Part shown: in pieces, positions 19,752 through 29,259 of the stretch | Position numbering within the stretch: position 1 is the first letter of the stretch | How the letters are laid out: each line of letters starts with the position of its first letter | From: Sphingomonadaceae bacterium | GTDB taxonomy: Bacteria; Pseudomonadota; Alphaproteobacteria; Sphingomonadales; Sphingomonadaceae | NCBI GenBank assembly: GCA_020850455.1 | Contig: JADZEQ010000005.1 | Coordinates: 408,873-472,872 of the forward strand | Direction: 5' to 3' | Length of the DNA: 64,000 bases | The notes under the pieces: model-generated | What the model was told of the DNA's origin: nothing | Databases searched by the model: none | What the model saw: only the letters and a program-made list of their open reading frames with translations | Made by a program: the position numbers and the translations under genes

Positions 19752-22419
19752 GGGAAATTTGGTGCAAGCGTTGGTTCACAAGTTCGGCGGACAGGCAACA
19801 ACCAGCGAAAGGTCCAAGGCGCTGCTAGGCGGCAAGGGCGCGAACCTTGCCGAAATGGCGGCGATTGGCCTCCCGGTGCCGCCGGGCTTTACGCTCGCAA
19901 CGCCGGTCTGCGCGGCTTATTATGCCAATGGTCGCGCCTTTGATGATGGTCTGCGTGCACAGGTGGCGGCGGGGATCGCGCATATAGAGGGTTTGACCGG
20001 CCGCCGCTTTGGCGATGCGGCGAATCCCTTGCTGGTTTCTGTGCGTTCGGGTGCGCGGGTTTCGATGCCGGGGATGATGGACACGGTGCTCAACCTCGGC
20101 CTCAACGACGCGAGCGTGGAGGGGTTGGCGGCGGGGAGCGGCGATGCCCGTTTTGCGTGGGACAGTTACCGCCGTTTCATCCAAATTTATGCCGACGTCG
20201 TCCTGGGTCTGCCGCATAGCGACTTTGAAGATGCGCTCGAAATCGCCAAGGAAGACCGCGACTATACGCTCGACACCGAAATGACGGCGCAGGATTGGCG
20301 CGCGCTGGTCGGCGAATATAAGGCGATTGTTGCGGCTGCCTTGGGACGCCCCTTTCCAGAGGATGTCCACGAACAATTATGGGGGGCGATCGGCGCGGTG
20401 TTCGAAAGCTGGGAAAGCGACAGGGCGCGGGTGTACCGCCGGCTCAACGCCATTCCGGCCGAATGGGGCACGGCGGTTAATGTGCAGGCGATGGTGTTCG
20501 GCAATATGGGCGATACATCGGCGACCGGGGTTGCCTTTACCCGCGACCCGGCAACCGGCACACGCCAATATTATGGCGAATATCTGGTCAATGCGCAGGG
20601 GGAGGATGTCGTCGCCGGGCTGCGCACGCCCCATTATCTGACCCGCATCGCGCGCGAAGCGGCGAGCGCCAAGCCGCTGTCGATGGAAGAGGCGATGCCC
20701 GATGCCTATAGCGAACTCGCCCGTGTCTTTGACCGGCTGGAGGGGCATTATCGCGACATGCAGGACATCGAATTTACCGTGGAACGCGGTAAATTATGGA
20801 TGCTGCAAACCCGTTCGGGCAAGCGCACCGCCAAGGCCGCGCTCAAAATTGCGGTCGACATGGTCGGCGAAGGGCTGATTAGCAAGGAAGAAGCGGTGCT
20901 GCGCGTCGATGCGCGCGCGCTCGACCAATTATTGCACCCGACGCTCGACCCGCAGGCGGCAAGGACTGTGCTGACCCGCGCCTTGCCCGCCAGCCCCGGT
21001 GCGGCGTCGGGCAGCATCGTCTTTGATGCCGATACGGCGGCGCTGCGCGCTAATGAAGGCGTCATTCTGGTTCGCGTCGAAACCAGTCCGGAGGATATTC
21101 ACGGCATGCACGCCGCGCGCGGCATTTTGACCGTGCGTGGCGGGATGACCAGCCATGCAGCGGTGGTGGCGCGTGGCATGGGGCGGCCGTGCGTCTGCGG
21201 GGCGGGGGCGATTGCCATCGACATGGCTGCACGCACGATGCGCATTGGTGATGTCACGCTGCGCGAAGGCGACAAGATTACCATCGACGGCGCGAGTGGG
21301 GAGGTGATGCAGGGCGTCATCCCGACGATCGAACCCGAATTGGTGGGGGATTTTGCAACGCTGATGCAATGGGCGGATGAGGTGCGGCACATGCGCGTGC
21401 GCACCAATGCCGAAACCCCGGCTGATTGCCGCACCGCGCGCCAGTTCGGCGCCGAAGGGATTGGCCTGTGCCGGACCGAACATATGTTTTTCGATGCCGC
21501 ACGGATTACCGATGTGCGCGCAATGATTTTGGCCGAGGATCAGGCCGGGCGCGAAGCGGCGCTTGCCCGGTTGCTCCCCGAACAGCGCAGCGATTTTGCT
21601 GATATCTTCCGCGTCATGGCGGGCCTGCCGGTGACCATCCGTCTGCTCGACCCGCCGCTGCATGAATTTTTGCCGCAGCGGGAAGGCGATTTTGCCGATG
21701 TTGCCGCCGCTGCCGGGGTGGATGTCGCCCGCCTAAAGCATCGTGCCGCCGAATTGCATGAATTCAACCCGATGCTGGGGCATCGCGGCTGTCGGCTAGG
21801 CATTACCTACCCCGAAATATATTCGATGCAGGCGCGCGCCATTTTCGAAGCGGCGCTCGACGTCGCGGCCGACGGCGGGGAGGCCCCCTTGCCCGAGGTG
21901 ATGATCCCGCTCATCGCCACCCGGCGCGAACTGGATATGCTAAAGGCGGTGGTCGATGATGCGGCAGCGGCGGTGTTTGCCGAACGGGGGCAGCATATCC
22001 CCTATCAGGTGGGGACGATGATCGAACTGCCGCGCGCGGCGCTGATGGCCGGGGAAATTGCCGAAAGCGCGCAATTTTTCTCCTTCGGGACCAATGATTT
22101 GACCCAGACGACGCTGGGGGTCAGTCGGGATGATGCGGCGCGGTTCCTGACCCAATATGTCGACAAAGGTATTTTGCCCGCCGACCCCTTTGTCACACTC
22201 GATACCCAAGGGGTGGGGCAGTTGATCGACCTCGCCGCGACGCGTGGGCGTGCGACGCGGCGCGACATAAAGCTTGGCATTTGCGGCGAACATGGCGGCG
22301 ACCCGGCGAGCATTGATTTTTGCGCGAAGGTCGGGCTCGATTATGTCTCCGCCTCCCCCTATCGGGTGCCGATTGCCCGGCTGGCGGCGGCGCAGGCGGC
22401 CTTGCGCGCGCAAAATTAG
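19738..22419 (+). CDS. ppdK: Pyruvate, phosphate dikinase
   Basis: GGKGANLAEMAAIGLPVPPGFTL, GGMTSHAAVVARGMGRPCVCG, MLGHRGCRLGI, FSFGTNDLTQTTLG. Start at 19738 is approximate. Confidence 0.96.
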   Translation: MLVDRGNLVQALVHKFGGQATTSERSKALLGGKGANLAEMAAIGLPVPPGFTLATPVCAAYYANGRAFDDGLRAQVAAGIAHIEGLTGRRFGDAANPLLVSVRSGARVSMPGMMDTVLNLGLNDASVEGLAAGSGDARFAWDSYRRFIQIYADVVLGLPHSDFEDALEIAKEDRDYTLDTEMTAQDWRALVGEYKAIVAAALGRPFPEDVHEQLWGAIGAVFESWESDRARVYRRLNAIPAEWGTAVNVQAMVFGNMGDTSATGVAFTRDPATGTRQYYGEYLVNAQGEDVVAGLRTPHYLTRIAREAASAKPLSMEEAMPDAYSELARVFDRLEGHYRDMQDIEFTVERGKLWMLQTRSGKRTAKAALKIAVDMVGEGLISKEEAVLRVDARALDQLLHPTLDPQAARTVLTRALPASPGAASGSIVFDADTAALRANEGVILVRVETSPEDIHGMHAARGILTVRGGMTSHAAVVARGMGRPCVCGAGAIAIDMAARTMRIGDVTLREGDKITIDGASGEVMQGVIPTIEPELVGDFATLMQWADEVRHMRVRTNAETPADCRTARQFGAEGIGLCRTEHMFFDAARITDVRAMILAEDQAGREAALARLLPEQRSDFADIFRVMAGLPVTIRLLDPPLHEFLPQREGDFADVAAAAGVDVARLKHRAAELHEFNPMLGHRGCRLGITYPEIYSMQARAIFEAALDVAADGGEAPLPEVMIPLIATRRELDMLKAVVDDAAAAVFAERGQHIPYQVGTMIELPRAALMAGEIAESAQFFSFGTNDLTQTTLGVSRDDAARFLTQYVDKGILPADPFVTLDTQGVGQLIDLAATRGRATRRDIKLGICGEHGGDPASIDFCAKVGLDYVSASPYRVPIARLAAAQAALRAQN

Positions 22420-22501
22420 CCGCCGTTGACGCCAGCCCCCTTGCCGGGCCACCCATTTGTTGGCATGCATTATGCCAATAGGGGTGACGCCCGGGGGGAA
22501 T

Positions 22502-23077
22502 ATGCGCGGTCTGTTCAAATATGTCGCGATTATCGTGCTGGGTGTGCTGCTCGGCGGCGGGGCAGGCATTTGGCATATTCGCAGCGGCGGCTTTGGCGAC
22601 ACGCCGATTGGGCCATGGCTCTATAGCAAATTGGCGGGGAGCGTGGCCGCCGACGACCAGACCCGTTCGGTCATCGCCCTTTATGGGTTGCTCGCGCTGC
22701 CGCGTAGCGAGGCGCTCTATTTCACCGCCAAGAGCGATAGTGCCGGGCGGCCGCTCGACGGGCGCTGCCATTATCGTATCGACGGCGCGCCGCTCGCCGC
22801 GCGCTGGTGGTCGATCACCCTCTATAATCCCGAAGGCTATTTAATCCCCAATCGCTGGCATCGCCATTCGATTGGCAGCCTTGCCGCCCAAAGCGATGCC
22901 GTCGGACGCTGGCAGGTGCATATCGCGCCCGAACCACGCGATACGACGACCTTGCCGACCGCGACGCGCGGCGGGTTCGACATTACCCTGCGCGCCTATC
23001 GCCCGAGCGGCCAATTGCTGAACGACCCGCGACAGGTGCAGCTCCCCACCATCACCCGGCTGGAGTGCGGGGCATGA
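22502..23077 (+). CDS. DUF1214 domain-containing protein
   Basis: WSITLYNPEGYLIPNRWHRHSIGS... WQVHIAPEPRD; N-terminal TM anchor. Confidence 0.75.
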   Translation: MRGLFKYVAIIVLGVLLGGGAGIWHIRSGGFGDTPIGPWLYSKLAGSVAADDQTRSVIALYGLLALPRSEALYFTAKSDSAGRPLDGRCHYRIDGAPLAARWWSITLYNPEGYLIPNRWHRHSIGSLAAQSDAVGRWQVHIAPEPRDTTTLPTATRGGFDITLRAYRPSGQLLNDPRQVQLPTITRLECGA

Positions 23078-23604
23078 AACGCTGGCTCTTTCCCTTGGCA
23101 ATCTTCCTCCTCGCCGCAGCGGCTGGTCATTATATGGTGATGCACTGGACGGCCGATTTCATCATGGCGCGCGCGACCGACAAAATGGCCGGACGCGGCG
23201 GCTGGAACCGCTTTTTGCATGCCGCCCCGACGCGCGCCGAATATCAGCCGGTGGTGCGGCCCAGCCCCGACCTCCTCTATTCCTCCTGCGCTTTTGATGT
23301 CAGCAACGGGCCGGTGGAGATAGTGGCGGCGCCGATCCCTGACCATTATAGTTCGATCAGCGTTTTTGATGCGCACACCAATGTCATTTTTGTTCGCAAT
23401 GATGAACAAATGGCGGGCCAACCGATGCGTATCCTCTTGGCGCTCAATGGGCAGAATGTCCCCGCAGGGGCTGAGGTTGTGCGGTTGAGTGCGCCGCGTG
23501 GCATCGCCCTCCAACGCATATTATTGGCCGACCCGGCGGAGGCTCAGCGCATCGACCCATTGCGGCGGCAGGCGCAGTGCCGCGCGCTCGGCCATGAAGG
23601 ATAA
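23074..23604 (+). CDS. DUF1254 domain-containing protein (short form)
   Basis: RPSPDLLYSSCAFDVSNGPVEIVAAPIPDHYSSISVFDAHTNVIFV; ATGA-type overlap with the upstream DUF1214 gene. Confidence 0.72.
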   Translation: MKRWLFPLAIFLLAAAAGHYMVMHWTADFIMARATDKMAGRGGWNRFLHAAPTRAEYQPVVRPSPDLLYSSCAFDVSNGPVEIVAAPIPDHYSSISVFDAHTNVIFVRNDEQMAGQPMRILLALNGQNVPAGAEVVRLSAPRGIALQRILLADPAEAQRIDPLRRQAQCRALGHEG

Positions 23605-23676
23605 AATAAGCGCAATTTGTGCAAAGTCGGGGGTTGCGCGAAGCCGCACAGCCCCCTAAGAGCGCGGCTCCAATGC

Positions 23677-23753
23677 GCGCCCGTAGCTCAGCTGGATAGA
23701 GCATCAGACTACGAATCTGAGGGTCGGACGTTCGAATCGTTCCGGGCGCGCCA
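23677..23753 (+). tRNA. tRNA-Arg (anticodon ACG)
   Basis: GCGCCCG acceptor pairs with CGGGCGC; D-arm GCTCAGCTGGATAGAGC; anticodon stem-loop CAGACTACGAATCTG; T-arm GGACGTTCGAATCGTTC; encoded CCA. Confidence 0.97.
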
Positions 23754-23799
23754 ATTTTCCGGGCTAGCAAATGCCCGGGGGGCATTTGCCCGGAAAATT
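23753..23799. repeat. Long imperfect inverted repeat abutting tRNA-Arg
   Basis: AATTTTCCGGGC(TAGC)AAATGCCC / GGGCATTTGCCCGGAAAATT, 3-nt loop GGG. Confidence 0.85.
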
Positions 23800-23911
23800 C
23801 CCGAGCGACAGTGAAGGGGCGCCCTCACCACATTGCGCCGTCGTCGCCAACAGCCGCCATTCGGGGGACGGTTATTCCGAAAATGCCCGGCCTCGTCCCT
23901 GCACAGCCCCA

Positions 23912-24709
23912 TCAAAAACGATAGGCGATGCCGAAATAGGCCTGCATATCGGCCGCTTGGCGGTTGAGGCCGATATTGGCCCCGACATCGAATTGCAGCG
24001 CATCCGCTGCCGTCCAGCCCAAGGACAGGCCGCCGAGCCAGGCGGTGGTTTTGCCCGCAGGGTCCTTGTCCCGCTGCGCCGAAATTTCAACCGTTGCGCC
24101 GAGCCGCTCCGCCAGCGGGAGGTCGACCCCCGCCACCACGCCATAGGCGAGGTGGCGTCCATTCCGGTCGCCATCGACCGCCGCCTCCACGCTGGCGGTA
24201 AGCGCCAAGGCATAGCCGCCGGGCAGTTCTTGGCTGACCGGTACCAATAGGCCCGCCCCCCAATCCCCCGCGCCAATCGCCGACCCGCCGGTCGGCAGGC
24301 TGACATAGGGCATGATCGCGACAGACAGCCCACCGCCGTCGGGGTTGTGCAGATTTTGCCGCAGCGCAACGCGCATGTCGCCGGTGCCGCTGTCATGCGT
24401 GCGCAGCGCGCCGGAGCGGCTGTGCACATCGCCATAAAGGCTCCACCCCCATTGCAGTTCGAGGTCGTGGCTGATGCCATAGCGCAGCAGCATGTCGCCG
24501 CTCAGCAGCTGATCGTCATGGTTGCCGCCATCCCGATCATGCGTCCAATCGACGAGGCCGATTTCAACCGCGACCTGCCCGGCGTCGAGCGTACAGGCGG
24601 GTGTGCCAAGCCCCGGGCGGTCGGGGCAAAAATCGCGTGTGCTTTGCCCCTGCGCGCTGGTTGCTACGGCGATCGCCGCCAACGCCAGCCCATAAGCGGC
24701 GGGGTGCAT
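23912..24709 (-). CDS. Outer-membrane transporter-like beta-barrel protein
   Basis: Signal peptide; alternating beta pattern; C-terminal aromatic ...AYFGIAYRF typical of outer-membrane proteins. Confidence 0.65.
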   Translation of the reverse strand: MHPAAYGLALAAIAVATSAQGQSTRDFCPDRPGLGTPACTLDAGQVAVEIGLVDWTHDRDGGNHDDQLLSGDMLLRYGISHDLELQWGWSLYGDVHSRSGALRTHDSGTGDMRVALRQNLHNPDGGGLSVAIMPYVSLPTGGSAIGAGDWGAGLLVPVSQELPGGYALALTASVEAAVDGDRNGRHLAYGVVAGVDLPLAERLGATVEISAQRDKDPAGKTTAWLGGLSLGWTAADALQFDVGANIGLNRQAADMQAYFGIAYRF

Positions 24710-24712
24710 GGT

Positions 24713-25567
24713 TCAGCCGCGCCGGGCGGTGACAATCCATGCCGCCGCGTCGAAATAAATCGCACCATCCGCCACCCGCTGGCTCAGGATATTGTGGAGC
24801 GCCGCCTCTGCCCGCTGGCGGGTTTCACCATCGATCATCGCCACGGCCCGCGCAAAGGGGCCGATGGTCAGCGCCATGGTCATCGCATCGCTGATGGCCG
24901 CCGCATCATCGGCGCCATGGCCATAGCAAAGCCGCTCGTCATAGGGGGTGATGGCGACGTCGGTAAAGCCGGCGCGGGTCAATATGTCGTGCGTCCGCGC
25001 CGCATCGGCAAAGGCGAAGGGGCCGGGGGCCAGGGGGTCGGTCGCCGGCAATTCGACCAGCCCGTCGAGCGCGGCGAGCGGCAGGCGGATCCAGTCATTT
25101 TCACGCGGTGCGCGCCAGCAGACAAAGGCCAGCCGTCCATCCGCTTTGAGCGCCCCGCCGAGATGGCGGAAGGCGGCAATGGGATCGTCAAAAAACATCA
25201 CGCCAAAGCGGGAGAAGAGGCGGTCGAATTGGCCCTGCGGCAGGCTGGCTTGCGCCGCATCGCCGAGCAAAAAGGCTATGTTGGCATGCGCGCGCGCCGC
25301 GCGGCGGGCGGCATCCAGCAGATCGGGGGAGATATCGAGCCCGAGCACCCGGCCCCCGCTGCCAGCCCGTTCGGAAAGCGCGATGCTCGTCGTCCCGGCG
25401 CCGCAGCCAATGTCGAGGATATGGTCGCCCGCGCCTATATCCGCCGCCGCCATCGCCGCATCGCCGAGCGGGGTGAGCAGTCGGTCGAGCCGCGCCTGAT
25501 GCGCCACCCATTTGGCCCCCGCCGCGCCATCCCAATCCTGAATCACCGGTGCCGGGGGGTTGGTCAT
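24713..25567 (-). CDS. Class I SAM-dependent methyltransferase
   Basis: HILDIGCGAGTTSIALSERAGSGGRVLGLDISPDLL motif I; start placed at MTNPPAPVIQDW. Confidence 0.9.
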   Translation of the reverse strand: MTNPPAPVIQDWDGAAGAKWVAHQARLDRLLTPLGDAAMAAADIGAGDHILDIGCGAGTTSIALSERAGSGGRVLGLDISPDLLDAARRAARAHANIAFLLGDAAQASLPQGQFDRLFSRFGVMFFDDPIAAFRHLGGALKADGRLAFVCWRAPRENDWIRLPLAALDGLVELPATDPLAPGPFAFADAARTHDILTRAGFTDVAITPYDERLCYGHGADDAAAISDAMTMALTIGPFARAVAMIDGETRQRAEAALHNILSQRVADGAIYFDAAAWIVTARRG

Positions 25568-25625
25568 AATGCTTCCTCCTACCATATTGGCGGGTGACCC
25601 CCGATAGCCGGTCGGGCAGGACGGT

Positions 25626-26036
25626 TCAGGGTTGACGAATGACCAGCAGATGCGCCTGCGCCGCCTCCGCTCGGCCAAGGTGGATGCTATAGGCCCCGGG
25701 CTCCAACGTGAAGCGGACGATCTTGCGGATTGTCGAACAGTCCGGTCCATGGGAATGACCCACCGATTGCAAAACCGCGTCGCCCCGGCGAACCTCTATC
25801 CATGCGGCGATGTCCACCGCTATCGCATAGGTGCCCGCCTGTTCGATGTGCAGCGGTATCGCCGTATTGGTCGCAACGTGCAGCGACTGTCCCGGCGCGG
25901 CATGGCTGGCGGTGGTTGGCGTGTCACGCCATTGCGCCAATTCGGTTGGTAACGCTGCATCAGGGGTAGCGCAGCTGGAGGTGGGGTGCGCGTGGCTGGT
26001 ATCTGCTAGCATGAGGGAGAGGGCGGCGAGTATCAT
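25626..26036 (-). CDS. Secreted hypothetical protein
   Basis: MILAALSLMLADTSHAHPTSSC... signal-peptide-like N-terminus; carbohydrate/homopolymer-binding-like beta pattern. Confidence 0.55.
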   Translation of the reverse strand: MILAALSLMLADTSHAHPTSSCATPDAALPTELAQWRDTPTTASHAAPGQSLHVATNTAIPLHIEQAGTYAIAVDIAAWIEVRRGDAVLQSVGHSHGPDCSTIRKIVRFTLEPGAYSIHLGRAEAAQAHLLVIRQP

Positions 26037-26120
26037 TTTTACCTCAACGACTTGATTTCTTCTGCCACCATAGTCGTCGCCCCCGCCGCAAGGCAAGGCG
26101 GGGGGCAGGGTAAAATGCGG

Positions 26121-27272
26121 TCAGCGCCGATAGACCGGCTTGCCCGCGATATAGGTTGCGGCGACTTGGCAGGCATCGTCGAGCAGAACGAAATCCGCTG
26201 CTTTGCCGACGCGTAGCGACCCGCGCGTGCCATCGAGCCGCATGAAGCGGGCGGGATTGATGCTGGCCATCTGCACCGCTTGGTCGAGCGTCAGGCCGAG
26301 CATATCAACCGCGCCGCGCACCGCGCCCGCCATGTCGAGGTCGGACCCGGCGAGCGTCCCGTCATCGGCCTGACAGACGCCGTCGATGACGCGCATCTGC
26401 TTGCCGCCCAGATAAAAGCTTTTGTCGTCGCTGCCGACCGTCGGCATGGCATCGGTCACCAAGATGAAATGGTCGATGCCGCCCTTGGCGGCGATGGCGA
26501 TGCGGAAATTGGCCGGGTGAACATGCTTGCCATCGACGATGATGCAGCACCATGTGTTGGCATGCGCCAATGCCGCGCCGACCAGCCCCGGTTCGCGCGG
26601 GGCGATCTGTCGCATGGCGTTGAACAAATGGGTGACCCCGGTAACGCCATGGTCAAAGGCGATGGTCGCGGTGGCAAAATCCGCCTCGCTATGCCCGGCG
26701 GCGAGGATGACGCCGCGCGCGGAGAGCGCGGCAATCTGATCCAGCCCGCATTCTTCGGGGGCGAGCGTGACCAAGGTCACCCCCGATTGCAGCGAAGCGA
26801 CAATGTCAATGCCATCCATGTCGAGCGCGCGGATCTTGGCCGCGTCATGGATGCCGCGCCGCGCCGGGTTGACGAAGGGGCCTTCGATATGGATGCCGAC
26901 GATGCCGGGCACGCCGCGGGCAATCGCGGCATCGACCGCACGGATGCCTGCCTCTATCGTCGGCAGATCATCGCTGATGAGCGTCGGGAGCAGCGCGGTA
27001 GTGCCATAGCGATGGTGCGCCGCTGCGATAGCGGCGACGGCATCGACGTCGGGGGCGTCGTTGAACAAAATGCCGCCGCCGCCATTCACCTGCAAATCGA
27101 TGAAACCCGGAACGATCCGACAACCGCCGACATCGGTGGCGGGCAGATGCGCGTCGAGCGTGCTTTGCGGCGCAATGCCGCGAATCCGTCCGCCATCGAC
27201 CAGCAGCGCATGGTCGGCCAACCAGCCGTTTGCGCCCAAAATATGACCGTTGATAAAGGCGTGACCCGTCAT
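26121..27272 (-). CDS. nagA: N-acetylglucosamine-6-phosphate deacetylase
   Basis: VPGFIDLQVNGGGGILFND, IHIEGPFVNPARRGIHD, AGHSEADF, THLFNAM, VTDAMPTVG. Confidence 0.96.
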   Translation of the reverse strand: MTGHAFINGHILGANGWLADHALLVDGGRIRGIAPQSTLDAHLPATDVGGCRIVPGFIDLQVNGGGGILFNDAPDVDAVAAIAAAHHRYGTTALLPTLISDDLPTIEAGIRAVDAAIARGVPGIVGIHIEGPFVNPARRGIHDAAKIRALDMDGIDIVASLQSGVTLVTLAPEECGLDQIAALSARGVILAAGHSEADFATATIAFDHGVTGVTHLFNAMRQIAPREPGLVGAALAHANTWCCIIVDGKHVHPANFRIAIAAKGGIDHFILVTDAMPTVGSDDKSFYLGGKQMRVIDGVCQADDGTLAGSDLDMAGAVRGAVDMLGLTLDQAVQMASINPARFMRLDGTRGSLRVGKAADFVLLDDACQVAATYIAGKPVYRR

Positions 27273-28351
27273 AATGTTTCGGTCACCTTTTTCAGCAAGG
27301 GGGGGGCATCGGGATTGAGCCCGCGCGCGCAGGAAAGCGCCGCCACCGCGAGGTAAAAGCTCTGAATTTGGACTACTGGCGCGATCATCGGGTCGGTGGC
27401 AATATCGGGCAACGCTCGCGCGCCAACCGGTGCATCGCCGACGACAAAGGGGCGGGTGCCGCCCGCCAGCAGATCGGCAATCAGGGCATCGACGCCGGCG
27501 GTCGCTGCATCTTCGGGGCGGAAAACCAGCATCGGCATGCCGGTCGCGGCGAGCGCCATCGGTCCATGGCGCAGTTCGGCGGTGCTAAAGGCTTCGGCAT
27601 GGATGCCGCAGGTTTCCTTGAGCTTGAGCGCTGCCTCTTGCGCGACGCCAAAGCCCGCCCCGCGCCCCAGCACCAGCATGTTTTTCGCATATTGCAGCGC
27701 GTCGGTCAGCGGCGACCAATCGAGTGTTTGTGCGGCGCGCAAAGCGGCGGGCAGCTTGAGCAGTGGCGATGGGCTGACCGCGCCATTGTCTGCTGCCATC
27801 GCGCTATGCACCAAGGCGGCGATGGCGGCGAGCGAGGCGATATAGCTTTTGGTGGCCGCGACGCTTTTTTCGGGCCCGGCATGGAGCAATATTGTCCAGT
27901 CGGCGACATGCGACAGCGGGCTGTCGGGCGTATTGACGATGGCGAGCGTGCGGGCGCCGCGCGCACGCGCATAGCGTAGGCTTTCGATCAGGTCGGGGCT
28001 TGCCCCCGATTGCGAAATGGCCATGACCAAGACGTCCGCCGGGAAATGGAGGTCGGCGCGATAGACCGAACGCACTGACGGGGCCGCCGATGCCGTCACC
28101 CAGCCGAGCCGGGTTTCGAACAAATATTTGGCAAAGGTGGCGGCATGGTCGCTACTGCCACGGGCGCATGTGACGACCATCGATGGCGGCCGCTCTGCCA
28201 ACGCCTTGCCAACATTGGCGATGGCGCGCGCGCTTTCGCTCAGCAACCGGGCAACCGCATCAGGGGCTTCCATCGCTTCGGCATACATTAAGCTCTGACG
28301 AAAATCGGGCACGCCGGGCCTATCCTTCAACCAATTCTGCAACAAAGTCAT
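27269..28351 (-). CDS. SIS-domain glucosamine-6-phosphate deaminase/isomerase (NagB-II type)
   Basis: Two SIS domains (VTCARGSSDHAATFAKYLFE, VLGRGAGFGVAQEAALKLKETCGIHAEAFSTAELRHGPMAL); in the nag operon. Confidence 0.9.
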   Translation of the reverse strand: MTLLQNWLKDRPGVPDFRQSLMYAEAMEAPDAVARLLSESARAIANVGKALAERPPSMVVTCARGSSDHAATFAKYLFETRLGWVTASAAPSVRSVYRADLHFPADVLVMAISQSGASPDLIESLRYARARGARTLAIVNTPDSPLSHVADWTILLHAGPEKSVAATKSYIASLAAIAALVHSAMAADNGAVSPSPLLKLPAALRAAQTLDWSPLTDALQYAKNMLVLGRGAGFGVAQEAALKLKETCGIHAEAFSTAELRHGPMALAATGMPMLVFRPEDAATAGVDALIADLLAGGTRPFVVGDAPVGARALPDIATDPMIAPVVQIQSFYLAVAALSCARGLNPDAPPLLKKVTETL

Positions 28352-29048
28352 AGCTGTCGCCGCGATACCAGCTTTCGGTCATTTCAACCGCCCGCCCATC
28401 GGCCAGAAAACCGCGCCGTTCGATTAGTAGCCCCGGCATGCCGACATGGACGCCTAATAAGTCGGCGGTCGCCTTGTCGAACAGGACGGCGCGCAATTTT
28501 TGCAGCGCGCGCACCGGGCGATGGCCGCTCGCTTCGAGCGCGACATAGAGCGAATCGCCAACTTGTTCGATGTCGGGCAGGGCAAAGCTGGCGATGGTCG
28601 AGCGTTCGAGCGCCATCGATTCGCCATCGGCATAGCGCGCACGGACAAAGCGCAGCACATCGCTGCCCGGGCTAAGGCCGAGTGACAAGGCCTCGCTCGG
28701 CGTTACCGTGCCGGTCGAACGGCTGATCCATTTGCTCGACGGGGTGCGCCCGCGCGCAATCATATCTTCGGTAAAGCTCGACAATTTGGCGAATTGTTTT
28801 TCGACCCGCGCACGGACAAAGGTGCCCGACCCTTGGCGACGCAGCAACAGCCCCTCATCAACCAGATCATCAACCGCGCGACGTACGGTAACCCGCGACA
28901 CGCCAAAATCCTCTGCCAATTGGCGTTCGGCGGGGATGGACCGCCCCGGCTGAATCTGGCCGCTTTCGATCGCTTGCTTGAGCGCGTCGCTAACCAGTTG
29001 ATAACGCGGCCCCATATCCTCCCGCGCGGTTCGATTTGGTTCGACCAT
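28320..29048 (-). CDS. GntR-family regulator (NagQ-like, HutC/UTRA type)
   Basis: SIPAERQLAEDFGVSRVTVRRAVDDLVDEGLLLRRQGSGTFV wHTH plus UTRA domain; operon with nagA. Confidence 0.92.
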   Translation of the reverse strand: MVEPNRTAREDMGPRYQLVSDALKQAIESGQIQPGRSIPAERQLAEDFGVSRVTVRRAVDDLVDEGLLLRRQGSGTFVRARVEKQFAKLSSFTEDMIARGRTPSSKWISRSTGTVTPSEALSLGLSPGSDVLRFVRARYADGESMALERSTIASFALPDIEQVGDSLYVALEASGHRPVRALQKLRAVLFDKATADLLGVHVGMPGLLIERRGFLADGRAVEMTESWYRGDSYDFVAELVEG

Positions 29049-29071
29049 CCGATTGCACCCCATTGCCTGAA

Positions 29072-29099
29072 AATTGGCAATACCATTGCATAACCAATT
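29072..29099. promoter_or_regulatory. Putative nag regulator operator 1
   Basis: AATTGGCAATACCATTGCATAACCAATT: ATACCA/ATAACCA direct repeat within an AATTGG...CCAATT dyad, 24 bp upstream of the gntR start. Confidence 0.5.
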
Positions 29100-29208
29100 T
29101 TGTCCACCCCATCGGCAAATTTGTTACAATTTTACGCGAAAGCGCCGCAAATTGCCGAAAATTGCGCAATGGTGCAGGAATGGGCTTGTATTTGGATTGA
29201 AAATGATG

Positions 29209-29228
29209 ATACCAACGGCATACCAATT
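29209..29228. promoter_or_regulatory. Putative nag regulator operator 2
   Basis: ATACCAACGGCATACCAATT: two ATACCA motifs 11 bp apart just upstream of the TonB receptor. Confidence 0.5.
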
Positions 29229-29259
29229 ATGTGGCCAATTCCTTGGGGAGGAATGAAAT

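Noticed and set aside
26280-27356. 358 aa ORF opposite nagA
   Set aside because: Antisense shadow of a recognised enzyme gene.
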